In this document: positions 46,050 to 55,541 of the stretch, piece after piece
Layout: every line of letters starts with the position of its first letter
Position numbering within the stretch: the stretch's first letter is position 1
Source of the DNA: CAYOUV01 sp963790075
Lineage (GTDB): Bacteria; Chloroflexota; Anaerolineae; Anaerolineales; Villigracilaceae
Length of the DNA stretch: 64,000 bases
Reading direction: 5' to 3'
Assembly: GCA_963790075.1 (NCBI GenBank)
Contig: CAWBNG010000008.1
Span: 1 to 64,000 of the forward strand
Notes under the pieces: generated by a model
Told to the model about the DNA's origin: nothing
Database searches by the model: none
The model's input: the letters and a program-made list of their open reading frames with translations, nothing else
Made by a program: the position numbers and the translations under genes

Positions 46050-47285
46050 ATGAAGCCTGAAATCCAGGATAGCAATTCGTCCAGCGCCAGGGGATTGGTC
46101 AACGGCCTGACCCAGAGACTACTGCACGGAGATATCGGCTCGCTGCCGGTTTTACTGGGCTTGGTCCTGATTGCCATTGTTTTTCAAATTGCGAATCCCA
46201 ATTTTCTAACCCCGCTAAATCTAACCAACCTGTTGGTACAAATAGCCGCCGTTGGCAGCATTGCCGTCGGCGTGGTGCTGGTGCTCTTGATCGGGGAGAT
46301 CGATCTTTCAATCGGCTCAGTCAGCGGGTTGACGGCCGCCATCATGGCGGTGATCTCGGTCAAGGTCGGTCTGCCGGGCTGGCTGGCCATCCTGGCCGGG
46401 ATCGTCTCCGGGGCTGCCATCGGCCTGATCCACGGCTGGTGGGTCGCCAAGCTGCACGTGCCGTCTTTCGTGGTGACCCTGGCCGGATTCCTGGGTTGGC
46501 AGGGCGCACTGCTGTATGTCCTGGGCAATACCGGTACGATCAACCTTTCGGACCCCTTGATCATCGGAATTTCGAACAGCCGCCTGCCGGTGATCGCAGG
46601 CTGGGTGATTGGCGCGCTCTTTATCGCGGGCTATGCGTTCACCCTGTTCCGTGAGCGGGCCCATCGGGCGCGGATCGGTGTGCCAAACCAGGCGGTGGCT
46701 TTGGTGATCGGGCGGATCGTGCTGATCGCGGTGGTGATTTTGGCCGCCATCGGCATGATGAGTGTCGATCGCAATCCAAGTCGAACCGTCCCGATCATGG
46801 GCGTTCCTTCTGCTGTCATCTTCCTGATCGGTTTCATCATCATCTTTGACTACCTGACGCGCAAGACAAAATTTGGACGCTATATTTATGCTGTCGGCGG
46901 CAACGCGGATGCTGCCCGGCGCGCGGGCATCAACGTTGATCGCATCAAGATCGTGGTCTTCATCTTGAGTTCGGCCCTGGCGGCCTGCGGCGGAATCCTG
47001 GCCGGATCCCGTCTGTATGCCGTCAACCAGTCCTCGGGCAGCGGCGACGTGCTGTTGAACGCCATTGCTGCAGCGGTGATCGGCGGCACCAGCCTGTTCG
47101 GCGGACGCGGCAACGTCTGGTCGGCCCTGCTGGGCGCGCTGGTGATCGGCTCGATCGCCAACGGCATGGACTTGCTGGCCTTCGCCTCCTCCATCCGCTT
47201 CATGGTGACCGGCGCGGTCCTGCTGATCGCCGTCACCCTGGACGCCTACACCCGCTCGCGCCGTGAATCGGCCGGCAGTTCTTGA
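46050..47285 (+). CDS. Monosaccharide ABC transporter, permease
   Basis: This 411-residue permease of the BPD_transp_2 family (RbsC/XylH-like) has ten or so helices. NPNFLTPLNLTNLLVQIAAV, GVVLVLLIGEIDLSIGSVSG and WWVAKLHVPSFVVTLAGFLG are characteristic. The docking loop is YAVGGNADAARRAGINVDRI, and AIAAAVIGGTSLFGGRGNVW is near the C-terminus. It is longer than RbsC, as usual for XylH. It is cotranscribed with the ATPase and binding protein. XylH-like length and the XylF-like binding protein together favour pentose uptake, which is inference. Confidence 0.9.
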   Translation: MKPEIQDSNSSSARGLVNGLTQRLLHGDIGSLPVLLGLVLIAIVFQIANPNFLTPLNLTNLLVQIAAVGSIAVGVVLVLLIGEIDLSIGSVSGLTAAIMAVISVKVGLPGWLAILAGIVSGAAIGLIHGWWVAKLHVPSFVVTLAGFLGWQGALLYVLGNTGTINLSDPLIIGISNSRLPVIAGWVIGALFIAGYAFTLFRERAHRARIGVPNQAVALVIGRIVLIAVVILAAIGMMSVDRNPSRTVPIMGVPSAVIFLIGFIIIFDYLTRKTKFGRYIYAVGGNADAARRAGINVDRIKIVVFILSSALAACGGILAGSRLYAVNQSSGSGDVLLNAIAAAVIGGTSLFGGRGNVWSALLGALVIGSIANGMDLLAFASSIRFMVTGAVLLIAVTLDAYTRSRRESAGSS

Positions 47286-47454
47286 TCCAGCCTCCAATCA
47301 GGAAATCTTGCGGCAACATTTTGTTTTCTGTATACTGGAATTACAGAGTGCTGCGAAAATAAATGAACCGGAATCCCGGTTTTTAAAGACAATTCTAAAA
47401 ATGAGGTTCGGGAAAATATGCAAGAAGCAGTAGGATCAGGCAAGGAGGTGTGCG

Positions 47455-47877
47455 GTGTTTAACAACATTTTGCTTGGCGTAGACGGTTCCGAGCATGCCC
47501 TGCGGGCTGCTCAAACGGCGGGCAATTTGGCGCGGGCGATGAAATCTGAAACCCTGCGCGTTGTTGTGGCTTTCGAATTCATTCCGCCCTATCTTGGGGA
47601 ACCCAACCTGCAAACAGTGATTGATGCCCGCATGAACGATGCTGAAGATATATTGCAAAATGCGCTGAAAGCACTGGGGGAAATACCAGGTGAAGTTCAC
47701 ACAGAAGTACTGGAGGGGTCTCCGGCGGAAGCTATCCTGGATGTAGCCGGCACGCGCCAGATTGACTTGATCGTGATGGGTTCACGCGGATTGGGCCAGT
47801 TAAGCGGCTTGTTACTGGGCAGCCAGAGCCAAAAGGTGGTGCAACACGCCAAGTGCCCGGTGCTGATCGTTAAGTAG
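47455..47877 (+). CDS. Universal stress protein (UspA family)
   Basis: This 140-residue single-domain Usp starts at GTG 47455 with AAGGAGGTG nine bases upstream. FNNILLGVDGSEHALRAAQT is the N-terminal strand and loop. LIVMGSRGLGQLSGLLLGSQ followed by SQKVVQHAKCPVLIVK contains the ATP-binding G-x2-G-x9-G-S pattern. ATP binding is therefore expected. Its stop overlaps that of the convergent mobA gene by 8 bases. There is no adjacent transporter or kinase that hints at its trigger. Confidence 0.93.
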   Translation: MFNNILLGVDGSEHALRAAQTAGNLARAMKSETLRVVVAFEFIPPYLGEPNLQTVIDARMNDAEDILQNALKALGEIPGEVHTEVLEGSPAEAILDVAGTRQIDLIVMGSRGLGQLSGLLLGSQSQKVVQHAKCPVLIVK

Positions 47878-48472
47878 CCAGGTCCCTGGCACGACGTTCA
47901 GCTTGTTTAAACTCTTGGGGGGTATTGAGATTCCAAAAAGTCAGACCGTCCGGATCAAACCGTCCGATCTCCTCCGGCTCCAACTGGTGCACGCGTACCT
48001 GTGGAAACCAGGAGATGACTTTCCACTGTTCAGCCTGCATGGCTGCCCGGATAGCCGGCAGACACGAGTTGCGCCGGTAGACAGCGTGTAAGGGTTCCAA
48101 GCCATGCGCTGTGGAGGGGATGACAACGTCCACCCGGGTTGCGATCATCAGGTCGCGGGCAAAGGCCAGCAGGTCCGGGTTGGCGAAAGGCATATCACAA
48201 GCCACCACGGCCACCAGCGGATAACGGGCGACGCTCAAGGCTGTGAATAGGCCCCCCAGGGCACCGCCACCCGGCTGGAGGTCCGGGAAGAGCGGCCGAC
48301 CGAGGAAGCGATAAGCGTCCGGTCGGTTGGTGGTGACGATCAATTCATCCGCAATCGGGGCCAGGCGCTCTGCCACGCGCTGGATCAGCGGGCGTCCCAA
48401 AAAAGGCATCAGGGCTTTGTCCTGCCCCATGCGCCGCGATTCACCTCCGGCCTGGATGACCACACTAAGCAT
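47870..48472 (-). CDS. mobA: Molybdenum cofactor guanylyltransferase
   Basis: This 200-residue enzyme attaches GMP to molybdopterin cofactor. The N-terminus SVVIQAGGESRRMGQDKALM is the GTP-binding LAGGxSxRMGxDK loop. GRPLFPDLQPGGGALGGLFT and VAVVACDMPFANPDLL, with the metal-binding Asp, follow. I chose ATG 48472, because the upstream in-frame residues lie in the MoxR gene. Its ATG is five bases after the MoxR stop, so it may be the last gene of that operon. With the tungstate transporter nearby it hints at Mo/W-dependent enzymes in this organism. Confidence 0.92.
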   Translation of the reverse strand: MLSVVIQAGGESRRMGQDKALMPFLGRPLIQRVAERLAPIADELIVTTNRPDAYRFLGRPLFPDLQPGGGALGGLFTALSVARYPLVAVVACDMPFANPDLLAFARDLMIATRVDVVIPSTAHGLEPLHAVYRRNSCLPAIRAAMQAEQWKVISWFPQVRVHQLEPEEIGRFDPDGLTFWNLNTPQEFKQAERRARDLAT

Positions 48473-48476
48473 TAAA

Positions 48477-49462
48477 TTATTCCGGGGCACTGACAAGAGG
48501 CACTTCCACACTTTTGAGCAAACCCTGCAACACATTTTCAGTGGTCTCGCCACCCAGGGCATTCTCCGGGTTGACCAGCATGCGGTGTGCCAGACAGGCC
48601 CCGGCCACATGCTTGACGTCATCGGGAATGACAAAGTCCCGTCCACGCAGGACGGCATGTGCCTGAGCAGTGTGAAACAGGGCCAAACTGCCGCGCGGGC
48701 TGGCTCCCAACCCCAGGGCCGGGTGAGCGCGGGTGGCCTGCACCAGGTTCAGGATGTAGCGCCTGACGCTTTCGACTACGCTCACCTGCCGAACCTGATG
48801 TTGAAGTGCAGGCAACCGGTTCCCATCAACAGCCTGCTTGAGCGTTTCAATCGGATGAACTACCTGCTGCATCCGCAGCATGGAATCCTCATCGGCGAAA
48901 GCAGGATAGCCAAGACTTCAGGCGCATCAGGAAGCGGTCCAATTGGGCTTCGGGAAGGGGAAACGTGCCTTCGAACTCGATCGGGTTTTGGGTCGCCAGC
49001 ACCAGGAAGGGGTTGGGCAACGGGTAAGTCAACCCATCCGCGCTGACCTGGCCTTCACCCATCGCCTCCAGCAAAGCACTCTGGGTGCGGGGTGTGGCCC
49101 GGTTGATCTCGTCGGCCAGCAAAATGTTACTAAAGGCCGGTCCCGGCCTGAACTCGAACTCACGCGTCTTCTGGTTGAAGACCGAGAACTCCGGTCACGT
49201 CGCTGGGCAAAAGATCAGGCGTACATTGGACGCGCTTGAATTCCAACCCGGTCGTGATGGCAATGGCGCGAGCCAGCATCGTCTTACCAGTCCCAGGGAC
49301 GTCCTCGATCAACACGTGCCCTTCACACAACAATGAGATCAAAACCATCTCAATCACCGCGCGTTTGCCGACGATGACCTGCTCAATGTTTTCGATCAGG
49401 GTCCTGGCAAAATCCCCAACTTCCCGCACGGCCTTTTCACTGCCTAATTTGTCTGCTGCCAT
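48477..49462 (-). pseudogene. MoxR family AAA+ ATPase, broken by two frameshifts
   Basis: Three pieces in different frames together give a complete MoxR of about 328 residues. Piece 1 from ATG 49462 has VIVGKRAVIEMVLISLLCEG and Walker A IEDVPGTGKTMLA, breaking near 49186-49192. Piece 2 has NILLADEINRATPRTQSALL (Walker B), EAMGEGQVSADGL and NPFLVLATQNPIEFEGTFPL, then breaks near 48914-48919. Piece 3 is the C-terminal lid. One extra base at each break (C then A) accounts for both. MoxR ATPases act with DUF58 and von Willebrand-type or transglutaminase proteins, both present upstream. The intact conservation suggests that indels could be assembly errors. Confidence 0.88.
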
Positions 49463-49467
49463 TCAAT

Positions 49468-51837
49468 TTACTCCTGGTATCCGGTTTCTTTTCTAAAACG
49501 GACGAGGAACGCGTTCAAACGCTGTAACATCCATAACCAGCGCAGCCGCCAACGCAATACCCGCCACTGGCGCAAGAGAGGAATATCCCCCGGCGGGACT
49601 GGGCTATAGTTGGTACGTACGATGCCATCCATGATGGCCCCTATCTCCTGGACCAGTTGCTCAGCAAGGGTCCGACGGCCACCCCGCTCGGCCAACTTAC
49701 GCAAGCGGGCGCTCAAGGAGGCAGCGTATTCGAATGGCGTTTCGCCCGGTTGAGCCGTTACAGACAGGCGGGTACCATACCAACGGATGCGACGGTAGAC
49801 CTCGGCCGCGGCGAGGGGTCGTGGAAGCTGCCGCAAGCGAAATTCTTTGAGAGCCATCCAGGCTGCGCCCAGCAAGCCTACCAGCAGCAACCCAAGCGAT
49901 AGTGCTCTCCAAGGCAGGGGGTGCAAGCCGGGTGTCAACAAGACGGTTGGGGAGGAATCCTGCCCGGGCGTTGTTTCGGGGCCAGTAATCCCTGTGCGTT
50001 CTAGCGAGGGACGTGAGGCGGTCGGCTCGAAGGGCACCCAGCCAATATTGGGAAAATAGACTTCAACCCACGAGTGCGCGTCTGCTTCGGTGACCACAAA
50101 GCGCTTCGCGTTCAAATTATACGTACCAGTTGCATAACCGATAACGAGTTGCGCCGGAATCCCGGCTGCCCGGGCCAGCACGACCATTGACGAGGCGTAG
50201 TAGTCGCAATAACCTTTTTTCAGGTCAAACAGAAAGTAGTCGACCACGTCCCGGTTCAAGGGAGGCCGGGAAACATCCAGCGTATACGGGAAGGTACGCA
50301 GGTAGCTTTGAATAGCGCGTGCCCGGTCATAGGGTGTCGGCTCAGTAGCGGTCAGTTCGATTGCCAGCGTCCTGACCCGGTCCGGCACTTCCGCTGGAAG
50401 GGCCAGGTAGCGCTGCCTGACCCAATCCGGATATTGCTGGCCGGCAGCGCGCAAAATACCTTCGTCGACTATCGGGATCAGTGATCCCACCTCATAGGGA
50501 ACTGAACTCTCAACCCGCATCCCAAACAGATCCCCACGCGAACGCCAAGCCGCCTCGCTGCCGAGGTTGACCGTTACCGGCTCTCCGGCTGCATAGACGA
50601 CTCCTCCCAGGTTTTCCACCGGGCGCACCTGCTGCTGTACCACGACCCGGTGCGGGAAATGCTCCGTTTGCAGGGACTGGCCTGGCCGAACGGTGCTTTG
50701 CTCGGTGCTGCTCGAACGCCAACCGTTCCCGGTATAGTCGTCATAAGTGAAGGCGCGCCAGTATAAGGGAAGTGGTCCTCCGCCCTGTGCCAGGGAAGCC
50801 AGATTGCGAACCGATACCGTCATCACCACCCGTTGTGACAACTCCGGCCCGGCTCCGATCAGATGGTCTTCTGGCAAGCCGGGACTGCGAACTGCTGTGA
50901 AAGCATCCGGTGAGGCGGTTTTACCGGGAATAATCCCAAGCGAAATTGCCAGGCTGTCATCCTGCTGTGGCGACGGTTCTCTAAACCTGTCGATCCAATT
51001 CTGAATGCGCTGGGAAGAAAGCGACGATGCAAAAGCCGAAAACAGCACCAGCGCAGCGGTGGCCAGCAGGGCGGTAAATACGATCTGGCGTCCCTTCTCA
51101 ACCGGAAAAGCTACCCGTGTCGTATTCCAGAGTTGTTGGCGCTGGCCTTGTTGAACGACTGCCAGAAGCAGCAAAAGCGAACCGAGCATCAAATAGACCA
51201 CAAAAGACATACGCCATCCATAAGCGAGGGTCTCTACACTCAACAAGACCGCGGGCAAAGCCGCCAACAACGCATTCCGGCGTGCCTCGACGATCCAGCC
51301 AGCCCAGGCCGCTCCGAGCCAGACCAGCGCATTCCACACCAGTGCCGCGGCCACCGGATCAAAAGCCGGCTGGCCAGACACCAGGGCTGCCAGCCAAACC
51401 CGGACTCGCATCATCACGATCCCTGTCGCGGCAGACAGTTCCTGCAACAAACCAGCCAGCGGAGACAAGTCGACCCGGCCACCCTTGAGAGAAATCCAGG
51501 TACCAGGCGGCATGTGGACGAACGCACTCGCTGCTTCCATAACCTTCCCGATCATACCGCCGGGAAAAAGCAGGACGTAGAGCAGCCCAACCAGGACAAC
51601 GGCCAGGACCGTCCGCCAGAGTGATTGGCGAAAAATCGCCAATGCCCAACCTATCAACAATCCCAAAAGCAGACTGCGCCAGAGCGTGCCCCAATCCTGT
51701 CCAGCCAATGTGATCGTTATCCCAGCAATAGCGGCCGTCCACAGAATCAAGAGCAGGCCCAAGGCAACCAGTGTTTCCCCCTGCTTGGCGCGTGCAAAAG
51801 CCTCCGAGAGGTTGTGATTCAGTCCATGTGCTGCCAT
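49468..51837 (-). CDS. Transglutaminase-like membrane protein (TgpA/DUF3488 type)
   Basis: This 789-residue protein has seven or so membrane helices in the first 270 residues. An extracytoplasmic transglutaminase domain follows, then a further helix near residues 645-665 and a cytoplasmic tail with a DUF4129-like helix bundle. The catalytic triad is Cys544 in KGYCDYYASS, His588 in DAHSWVEVYF, and an acidic residue at Glu604 in GWVPFEPTAS where many relatives have Asp. The gene lies between DUF58 and MoxR in the usual order for this conserved trio. The substrate is unknown; protein cross-linking or proteolysis in the envelope is possible. Confidence 0.88.
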   Translation of the reverse strand: MAAHGLNHNLSEAFARAKQGETLVALGLLLILWTAAIAGITITLAGQDWGTLWRSLLLGLLIGWALAIFRQSLWRTVLAVVLVGLLYVLLFPGGMIGKVMEAASAFVHMPPGTWISLKGGRVDLSPLAGLLQELSAATGIVMMRVRVWLAALVSGQPAFDPVAAALVWNALVWLGAAWAGWIVEARRNALLAALPAVLLSVETLAYGWRMSFVVYLMLGSLLLLLAVVQQGQRQQLWNTTRVAFPVEKGRQIVFTALLATAALVLFSAFASSLSSQRIQNWIDRFREPSPQQDDSLAISLGIIPGKTASPDAFTAVRSPGLPEDHLIGAGPELSQRVVMTVSVRNLASLAQGGGPLPLYWRAFTYDDYTGNGWRSSSTEQSTVRPGQSLQTEHFPHRVVVQQQVRPVENLGGVVYAAGEPVTVNLGSEAAWRSRGDLFGMRVESSVPYEVGSLIPIVDEGILRAAGQQYPDWVRQRYLALPAEVPDRVRTLAIELTATEPTPYDRARAIQSYLRTFPYTLDVSRPPLNRDVVDYFLFDLKKGYCDYYASSMVVLARAAGIPAQLVIGYATGTYNLNAKRFVVTEADAHSWVEVYFPNIGWVPFEPTASRPSLERTGITGPETTPGQDSSPTVLLTPGLHPLPWRALSLGLLLVGLLGAAWMALKEFRLRQLPRPLAAAEVYRRIRWYGTRLSVTAQPGETPFEYAASLSARLRKLAERGGRRTLAEQLVQEIGAIMDGIVRTNYSPVPPGDIPLLRQWRVLRWRLRWLWMLQRLNAFLVRFRKETGYQE

Positions 51838-51951
51838 GTGGCTCTCTCGTTTTGTACATAACGCCTCCCGCGCTCAACTCCCACAAGCGGGGTCTGAGTA
51901 CCCCTGTTCAGCGAGCTGTAAGCTTGTTCCAGCAAGGACCTGGGCATACGC

Positions 51952-53124
51952 CTAAATGGGACGCTGCTGCGGGCGAGCAAGACTGGCAAGCGCAGTCTGA
52001 TTTGCGCTACTGCCGAATTCAGCCGGGTCGACCAACAACGTCAACCTATTGTTGCCGTGAGGGTTTCGTCCCGCAACTGCCACCCAGGCCAGGTCGGTAC
52101 TGGGCGTGATAAAAATCTTGGCCGCAGTTTGGACCGGTCCCCCCAAGGACATCAACGCAGCCAGGGAGCGGTCGCCTGCTTCAGCCATGGCCAAAGCCTG
52201 CATGATATGCCAGCGATGGGCCGGGTCTGAACGCGGCTCCAGCCAGACCAATTTTGGCCCGACCATCGCCAACCCGACGCGGCGATGCTCTTTCATGCCC
52301 CGCATGACCAGAGAGGCCGCCAATACAATCGAGAGTTCCAGGGTCGAGTCCTGGCCCGTCCCGGCCTGGACGGCGGCCTCAAGGTCGACGAAAATCCACC
52401 AATCGGAAGAACTGTCCGCCTCGAGTTGCCTGACGATCAAGGCATCGTTATGAGCCGAGGCGCGCCAATGAATCCGCCTGAGGCTATCCCCCGCAACGTA
52501 ATTGCGAACCCCGGCATCGCTGATCTCTCGTTCGAGGGCACCCCGCTGCCGCCGCCGGTCACCACTCCAACCCCCGGGGGCCAGCTTGAGCTGAGTCAAA
52601 GGGAGGTGCGGGGGCGTGACCAGGACGCTGCTGGAATGCTGGTCGTGCAGGGTCAAGCTGTAAATTCCGAACGGATCGCCGGTACGCAAACAGGTGGGTC
52701 CGAGCGTATAGAAACCACGCCGGTTGAAAAGATGAACCGGATGCCGTCTGCGAGTGGTCTGCGGCGCAACATCTGAGACCAGCCGGAGTGGGGTTTCCAG
52801 CCTGTCAGCCTCGTCCACGATTTCGACCCACACAGCAGGCAGGCGGCTTGTGTTGATCACTTTTAATTCTTCGGGCACCGAATCGCCTACTGTAGCCCAG
52901 GCAAGATGGATCTTGCGTTCAAGGCTCAGTCCGCGCTCTAGAGAACGGATCCACAACGCGGCCAAGAGCCATACGCCAGCCATACCGATCAGGAACACCA
53001 GCCAGCCGCGGTAGCCCGTCAGGCCATACAATCCGGCCAGAACACCAACGAATACCGGCAGGAGTCGAGCATTGAGTCGCCGCTCGGTTTTGGGTTGCGC
53101 ATGCTTAAGCTGTTTATTCATCAT
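51952..53124 (-). CDS. DUF58 domain membrane protein
   Basis: This 390-residue protein has two N-terminal helices near residues 20-65. A DUF58 domain follows, with YVAGDSLRRIHWRASAHNDA and LIVRQLEADSSSDWWIFVDL, which begin a von Willebrand A-like fold. GTGQDSTLELSIVLAASLVM follows. DUF58 proteins form systems with MoxR ATPases and TgpA-like transglutaminases. It is the first gene of the DUF58-TgpA-MoxR-MobA run; a gap of 114 bases to the next gene has no terminator that I can see. The function is unknown. Confidence 0.9.
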   Translation of the reverse strand: MMNKQLKHAQPKTERRLNARLLPVFVGVLAGLYGLTGYRGWLVFLIGMAGVWLLAALWIRSLERGLSLERKIHLAWATVGDSVPEELKVINTSRLPAVWVEIVDEADRLETPLRLVSDVAPQTTRRRHPVHLFNRRGFYTLGPTCLRTGDPFGIYSLTLHDQHSSSVLVTPPHLPLTQLKLAPGGWSGDRRRQRGALEREISDAGVRNYVAGDSLRRIHWRASAHNDALIVRQLEADSSSDWWIFVDLEAAVQAGTGQDSTLELSIVLAASLVMRGMKEHRRVGLAMVGPKLVWLEPRSDPAHRWHIMQALAMAEAGDRSLAALMSLGGPVQTAAKIFITPSTDLAWVAVAGRNPHGNNRLTLLVDPAEFGSSANQTALASLARPQQRPI

Positions 53125-53295
53125 CTTATCTCGTTAACTATACTAGTAAAGAAAGCGCTGCGCTGGAGGCTGGATTATGGGGAAACAGTGACGAGTTGTT
53201 CGAAGGTCGATCCGTACATCGACGATCAGACAGGGTGTATTATATATGCAGACAAACCTTACTAGCAAAGGAATGTATGGGAAAGTGAGGTGCCG

Positions 53296-54408
53296 ATGGC
53301 AACGCCGGCCAAAGCTTTAGACGACTTAACTGTTGAAGGTGAACTCTTCGAATCACGACCGGACGGTTCCGTACTCTGCTACGCCTGCGGCCACCGCTGC
53401 CTGATCCGGCCAGGGCGACGCGGCATCTGTCAGGTACGCTTCAATGAAGGCGGCAAGCTGCGTGTACCGTGGGGATATGTCGCTGCCTTGCAAAGCGACC
53501 CAATCGAAAAGAAACCCTTCTTCCACGTCATGACCGGCACCAACGCACTGACGTTTGGCATGCTGGGCTGTGACTTTCACTGCGGCTATTGCCAGAACTG
53601 GCTGACCTCACAGACCCTGCGCGACCCGAATTCGGATGCCTCGGTCAATTTGATTCGGCGCGTCTCGCCGGAGCAGATGGTAGAACTGGCTCGCCGCACC
53701 AATGCTTCAGTGATCGCATCCTCTTACAACGAACCGCTGATCACCAGCGAGTGGGCGGTCGCCATCTTCAAGCAGGCCAAACAAGCCGGGCTGAAATGCG
53801 TTTACGTCTCCAACGGGAACAATACGCCCGAAGTGATGGATTATCTGCGCCCGTATCTCTCGGCTTACAAAGTTGACCTGAAATCTATGAACGATAAAAA
53901 CTACCGGACGCTGGGCGGGGTGCTGCAGAACACCCTGGATGGCATCAAACGCGCCCACGACCTGGGCTTATGGGTGGAGGTGGTAACGTTAGTGGTCCCG
54001 GGTTTCAACGACAGCAACGAGGAGTTATGGGAGGCTGCCCGCTTCCTGGCAGGCGTCTCCCCAGACATCCCCTGGCACGTAACTGCCTTCCATAAAGATT
54101 ATAAGATGACCGATCCGGACAATACCCCCATCCAGACGCTGCTGCGCGCTGCCGATATCGGCCGCGAAGCTGGCCTGCGTTACATCTATGCCGGCAACCT
54201 GCCCGGACGGGTAGACGAGTATGAGGATACTGTATGCCCCAACTGCAACCGGCATCTCATCCGCCGCAGGGGGTATGTCATCCTGGAATACAATCTCACC
54301 GCCGCAGGGACCTGCCCGCATTGCAAGACAAAGATTCCCGGTATCTGGACAGACGATCCGGCCCAGGTCAGCTTGAATGGTTTGGGCATGCCGTTCCCAG
54401 CCTATTAG
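53296..54408 (+). CDS. amrS: AmrS, AmmeMemoRadiSam system radical SAM enzyme
   Basis: This 370-residue radical SAM protein has the [4Fe-4S] motif GCDFHCGYCQNW with Cys92, Cys96 and Cys99 (CxxxCxxC). Its N-terminal extension CYACGHRCLIRPGRRGICQV and a C-terminal ribbon with CPNCNRHLIRRRGY and CPHCKTKIPG are typical of AmrS. This enzyme belongs to the AmmeMemoRadiSam trio (with AMMECR1 and Memo), but neither partner is visible in this window. AmrS is often annotated as pyruvate-formate lyase activating enzyme. I chose ATG 53296 over GTG 53290 because GTGAGG lies five bases ahead of it. A bidirectional terminator follows. Confidence 0.92.
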   Translation: MATPAKALDDLTVEGELFESRPDGSVLCYACGHRCLIRPGRRGICQVRFNEGGKLRVPWGYVAALQSDPIEKKPFFHVMTGTNALTFGMLGCDFHCGYCQNWLTSQTLRDPNSDASVNLIRRVSPEQMVELARRTNASVIASSYNEPLITSEWAVAIFKQAKQAGLKCVYVSNGNNTPEVMDYLRPYLSAYKVDLKSMNDKNYRTLGGVLQNTLDGIKRAHDLGLWVEVVTLVVPGFNDSNEELWEAARFLAGVSPDIPWHVTAFHKDYKMTDPDNTPIQTLLRAADIGREAGLRYIYAGNLPGRVDEYEDTVCPNCNRHLIRRRGYVILEYNLTAAGTCPHCKTKIPGIWTDDPAQVSLNGLGMPFPAY

Positions 54409-54431
54409 CCCCTTCTCCTGCTTAAAAAACC

Positions 54432-54463
54432 AAAACGCAGATGGTCCATCCCATCTGCGTTTT
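54432..54463. terminator. Bidirectional terminator between amrS and the opp operon
   Basis: AAAACGCAGATGG and CCATCTGCGTTTT form a perfect 13-base-pair stem with a 6-base loop, flanked by A and T runs. It separates the stops of convergent amrS and the last opp gene. Confidence 0.9.
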
Positions 54464-54482
54464 ATGCTCTAGCAGGGTTTAA

Positions 54483-55541
54483 TTACTTTAAAAGCTCTTC
54501 GGCGTAATGGCAAGCAACATAATGTTCCGGACGCAACTCGCGCAAGAGTGGTTCATCGACCGAACAGTTTTCTCTGGCAATCGGGCAGCGCGGATGGAAG
54601 CGGCAACCCGAGGGGGGGTTGATGGCATTCGGGATTTCACCTGCCGGCATTGCCTCATTCCGGCGATGGCGCGGATCGGGCACCGGGACAGCTTCCAGCA
54701 AAGCCCGGGTGTAGGGGTGGGCTGAATGCTCGTAAACTTCCTTCAAGGGACCTATCTCACACATCTTGCCCAGGTACATCACCGCAATGCGGTCACACAC
54801 GTACTTGGCTGTGGCCAGGTCATGGGTAATAAACAGGTAGGTCAGGTCAAACTCTTCTTTGAGTTTCATCATCAGGTCGAGCAGGAGTGCTCGCACCGAA
54901 ACATCAGCCATGGCGATCGGCTCGTCAGCCACGATCAATTCGGGGCGCGTGATCAGGGCGCGGGCCAGGACGATGCGCTGGCGTTGTCCGCCGGAGATTT
55001 GGTGAGGATACAGGTCATAGAAAGACTCGGGGGGATTCATGCCCACCGCTGAGAGGATTTCCATCACTCGCCCGCGTCGTTCGGCTGCTGAAAGGTCCGT
55101 CATATGGATCTTGGCCGGGTGTTCGATCGTCTGCCCGACCGTCATCCTGGGATTGAGCGAAGCCAGGGGATCTTGGAAAACAACCTGCATGCGAGAACGC
55201 AAACGACGCATCTCCTCCGGTTTCAGTTTGCTCAGGTCGATACCATCGAAGATCACACGCCCGTCGGTAGGTTCCAACAGCCGTAAAACCAGGCGCCCGA
55301 CAGTCGATTTTCCGGAACCGCTTTCTCCCGCCAAACCAAATACTTCGCCCCTGCGAATGGTAAAGGAGACACCATCCACAGCTTTAACAGACGGGATGTG
55401 GCCGCGATTGAGGATACTGGCCAGGAATCCAGTCTGAACCGGGAAATGCTTGCGCAAATTTTCGACTCGCACCAAATCTCCGGTCTCAGCGGCAGTTCCG
55501 GTTACAGCAGGCGTTACTTCCATGGATTTCGGCTCAGCCAT
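54483..55541 (-). CDS. Oligopeptide ABC transporter, ATP-binding protein (OppF/DppF-like)
   Basis: This ATPase of 352 residues has an N-terminal recognition segment (RVENLRKHFPVQTGFLASIL), then GLAGESGSGKSTVGRLVLRL (Walker A). Its signature is ISGGQRQRIVLARALITRPE and Walker B LIVADEPIAMADVSV, where the usual DEPxSALD reads DEPIAMAD. The C-terminal oligopeptide domain has HPYTRALLEAVPVPDPRHRR and PSGCRFHPRCPIARENCSVD, the Fe-S-like Cys-rich tail. It starts at ATG 55541, which overlaps the OppD stop by 8 bases. It is the last gene of the five-gene operon. Confidence 0.93.
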   Translation of the reverse strand: MAEPKSMEVTPAVTGTAAETGDLVRVENLRKHFPVQTGFLASILNRGHIPSVKAVDGVSFTIRRGEVFGLAGESGSGKSTVGRLVLRLLEPTDGRVIFDGIDLSKLKPEEMRRLRSRMQVVFQDPLASLNPRMTVGQTIEHPAKIHMTDLSAAERRGRVMEILSAVGMNPPESFYDLYPHQISGGQRQRIVLARALITRPELIVADEPIAMADVSVRALLLDLMMKLKEEFDLTYLFITHDLATAKYVCDRIAVMYLGKMCEIGPLKEVYEHSAHPYTRALLEAVPVPDPRHRRNEAMPAGEIPNAINPPSGCRFHPRCPIARENCSVDEPLLRELRPEHYVACHYAEELLK

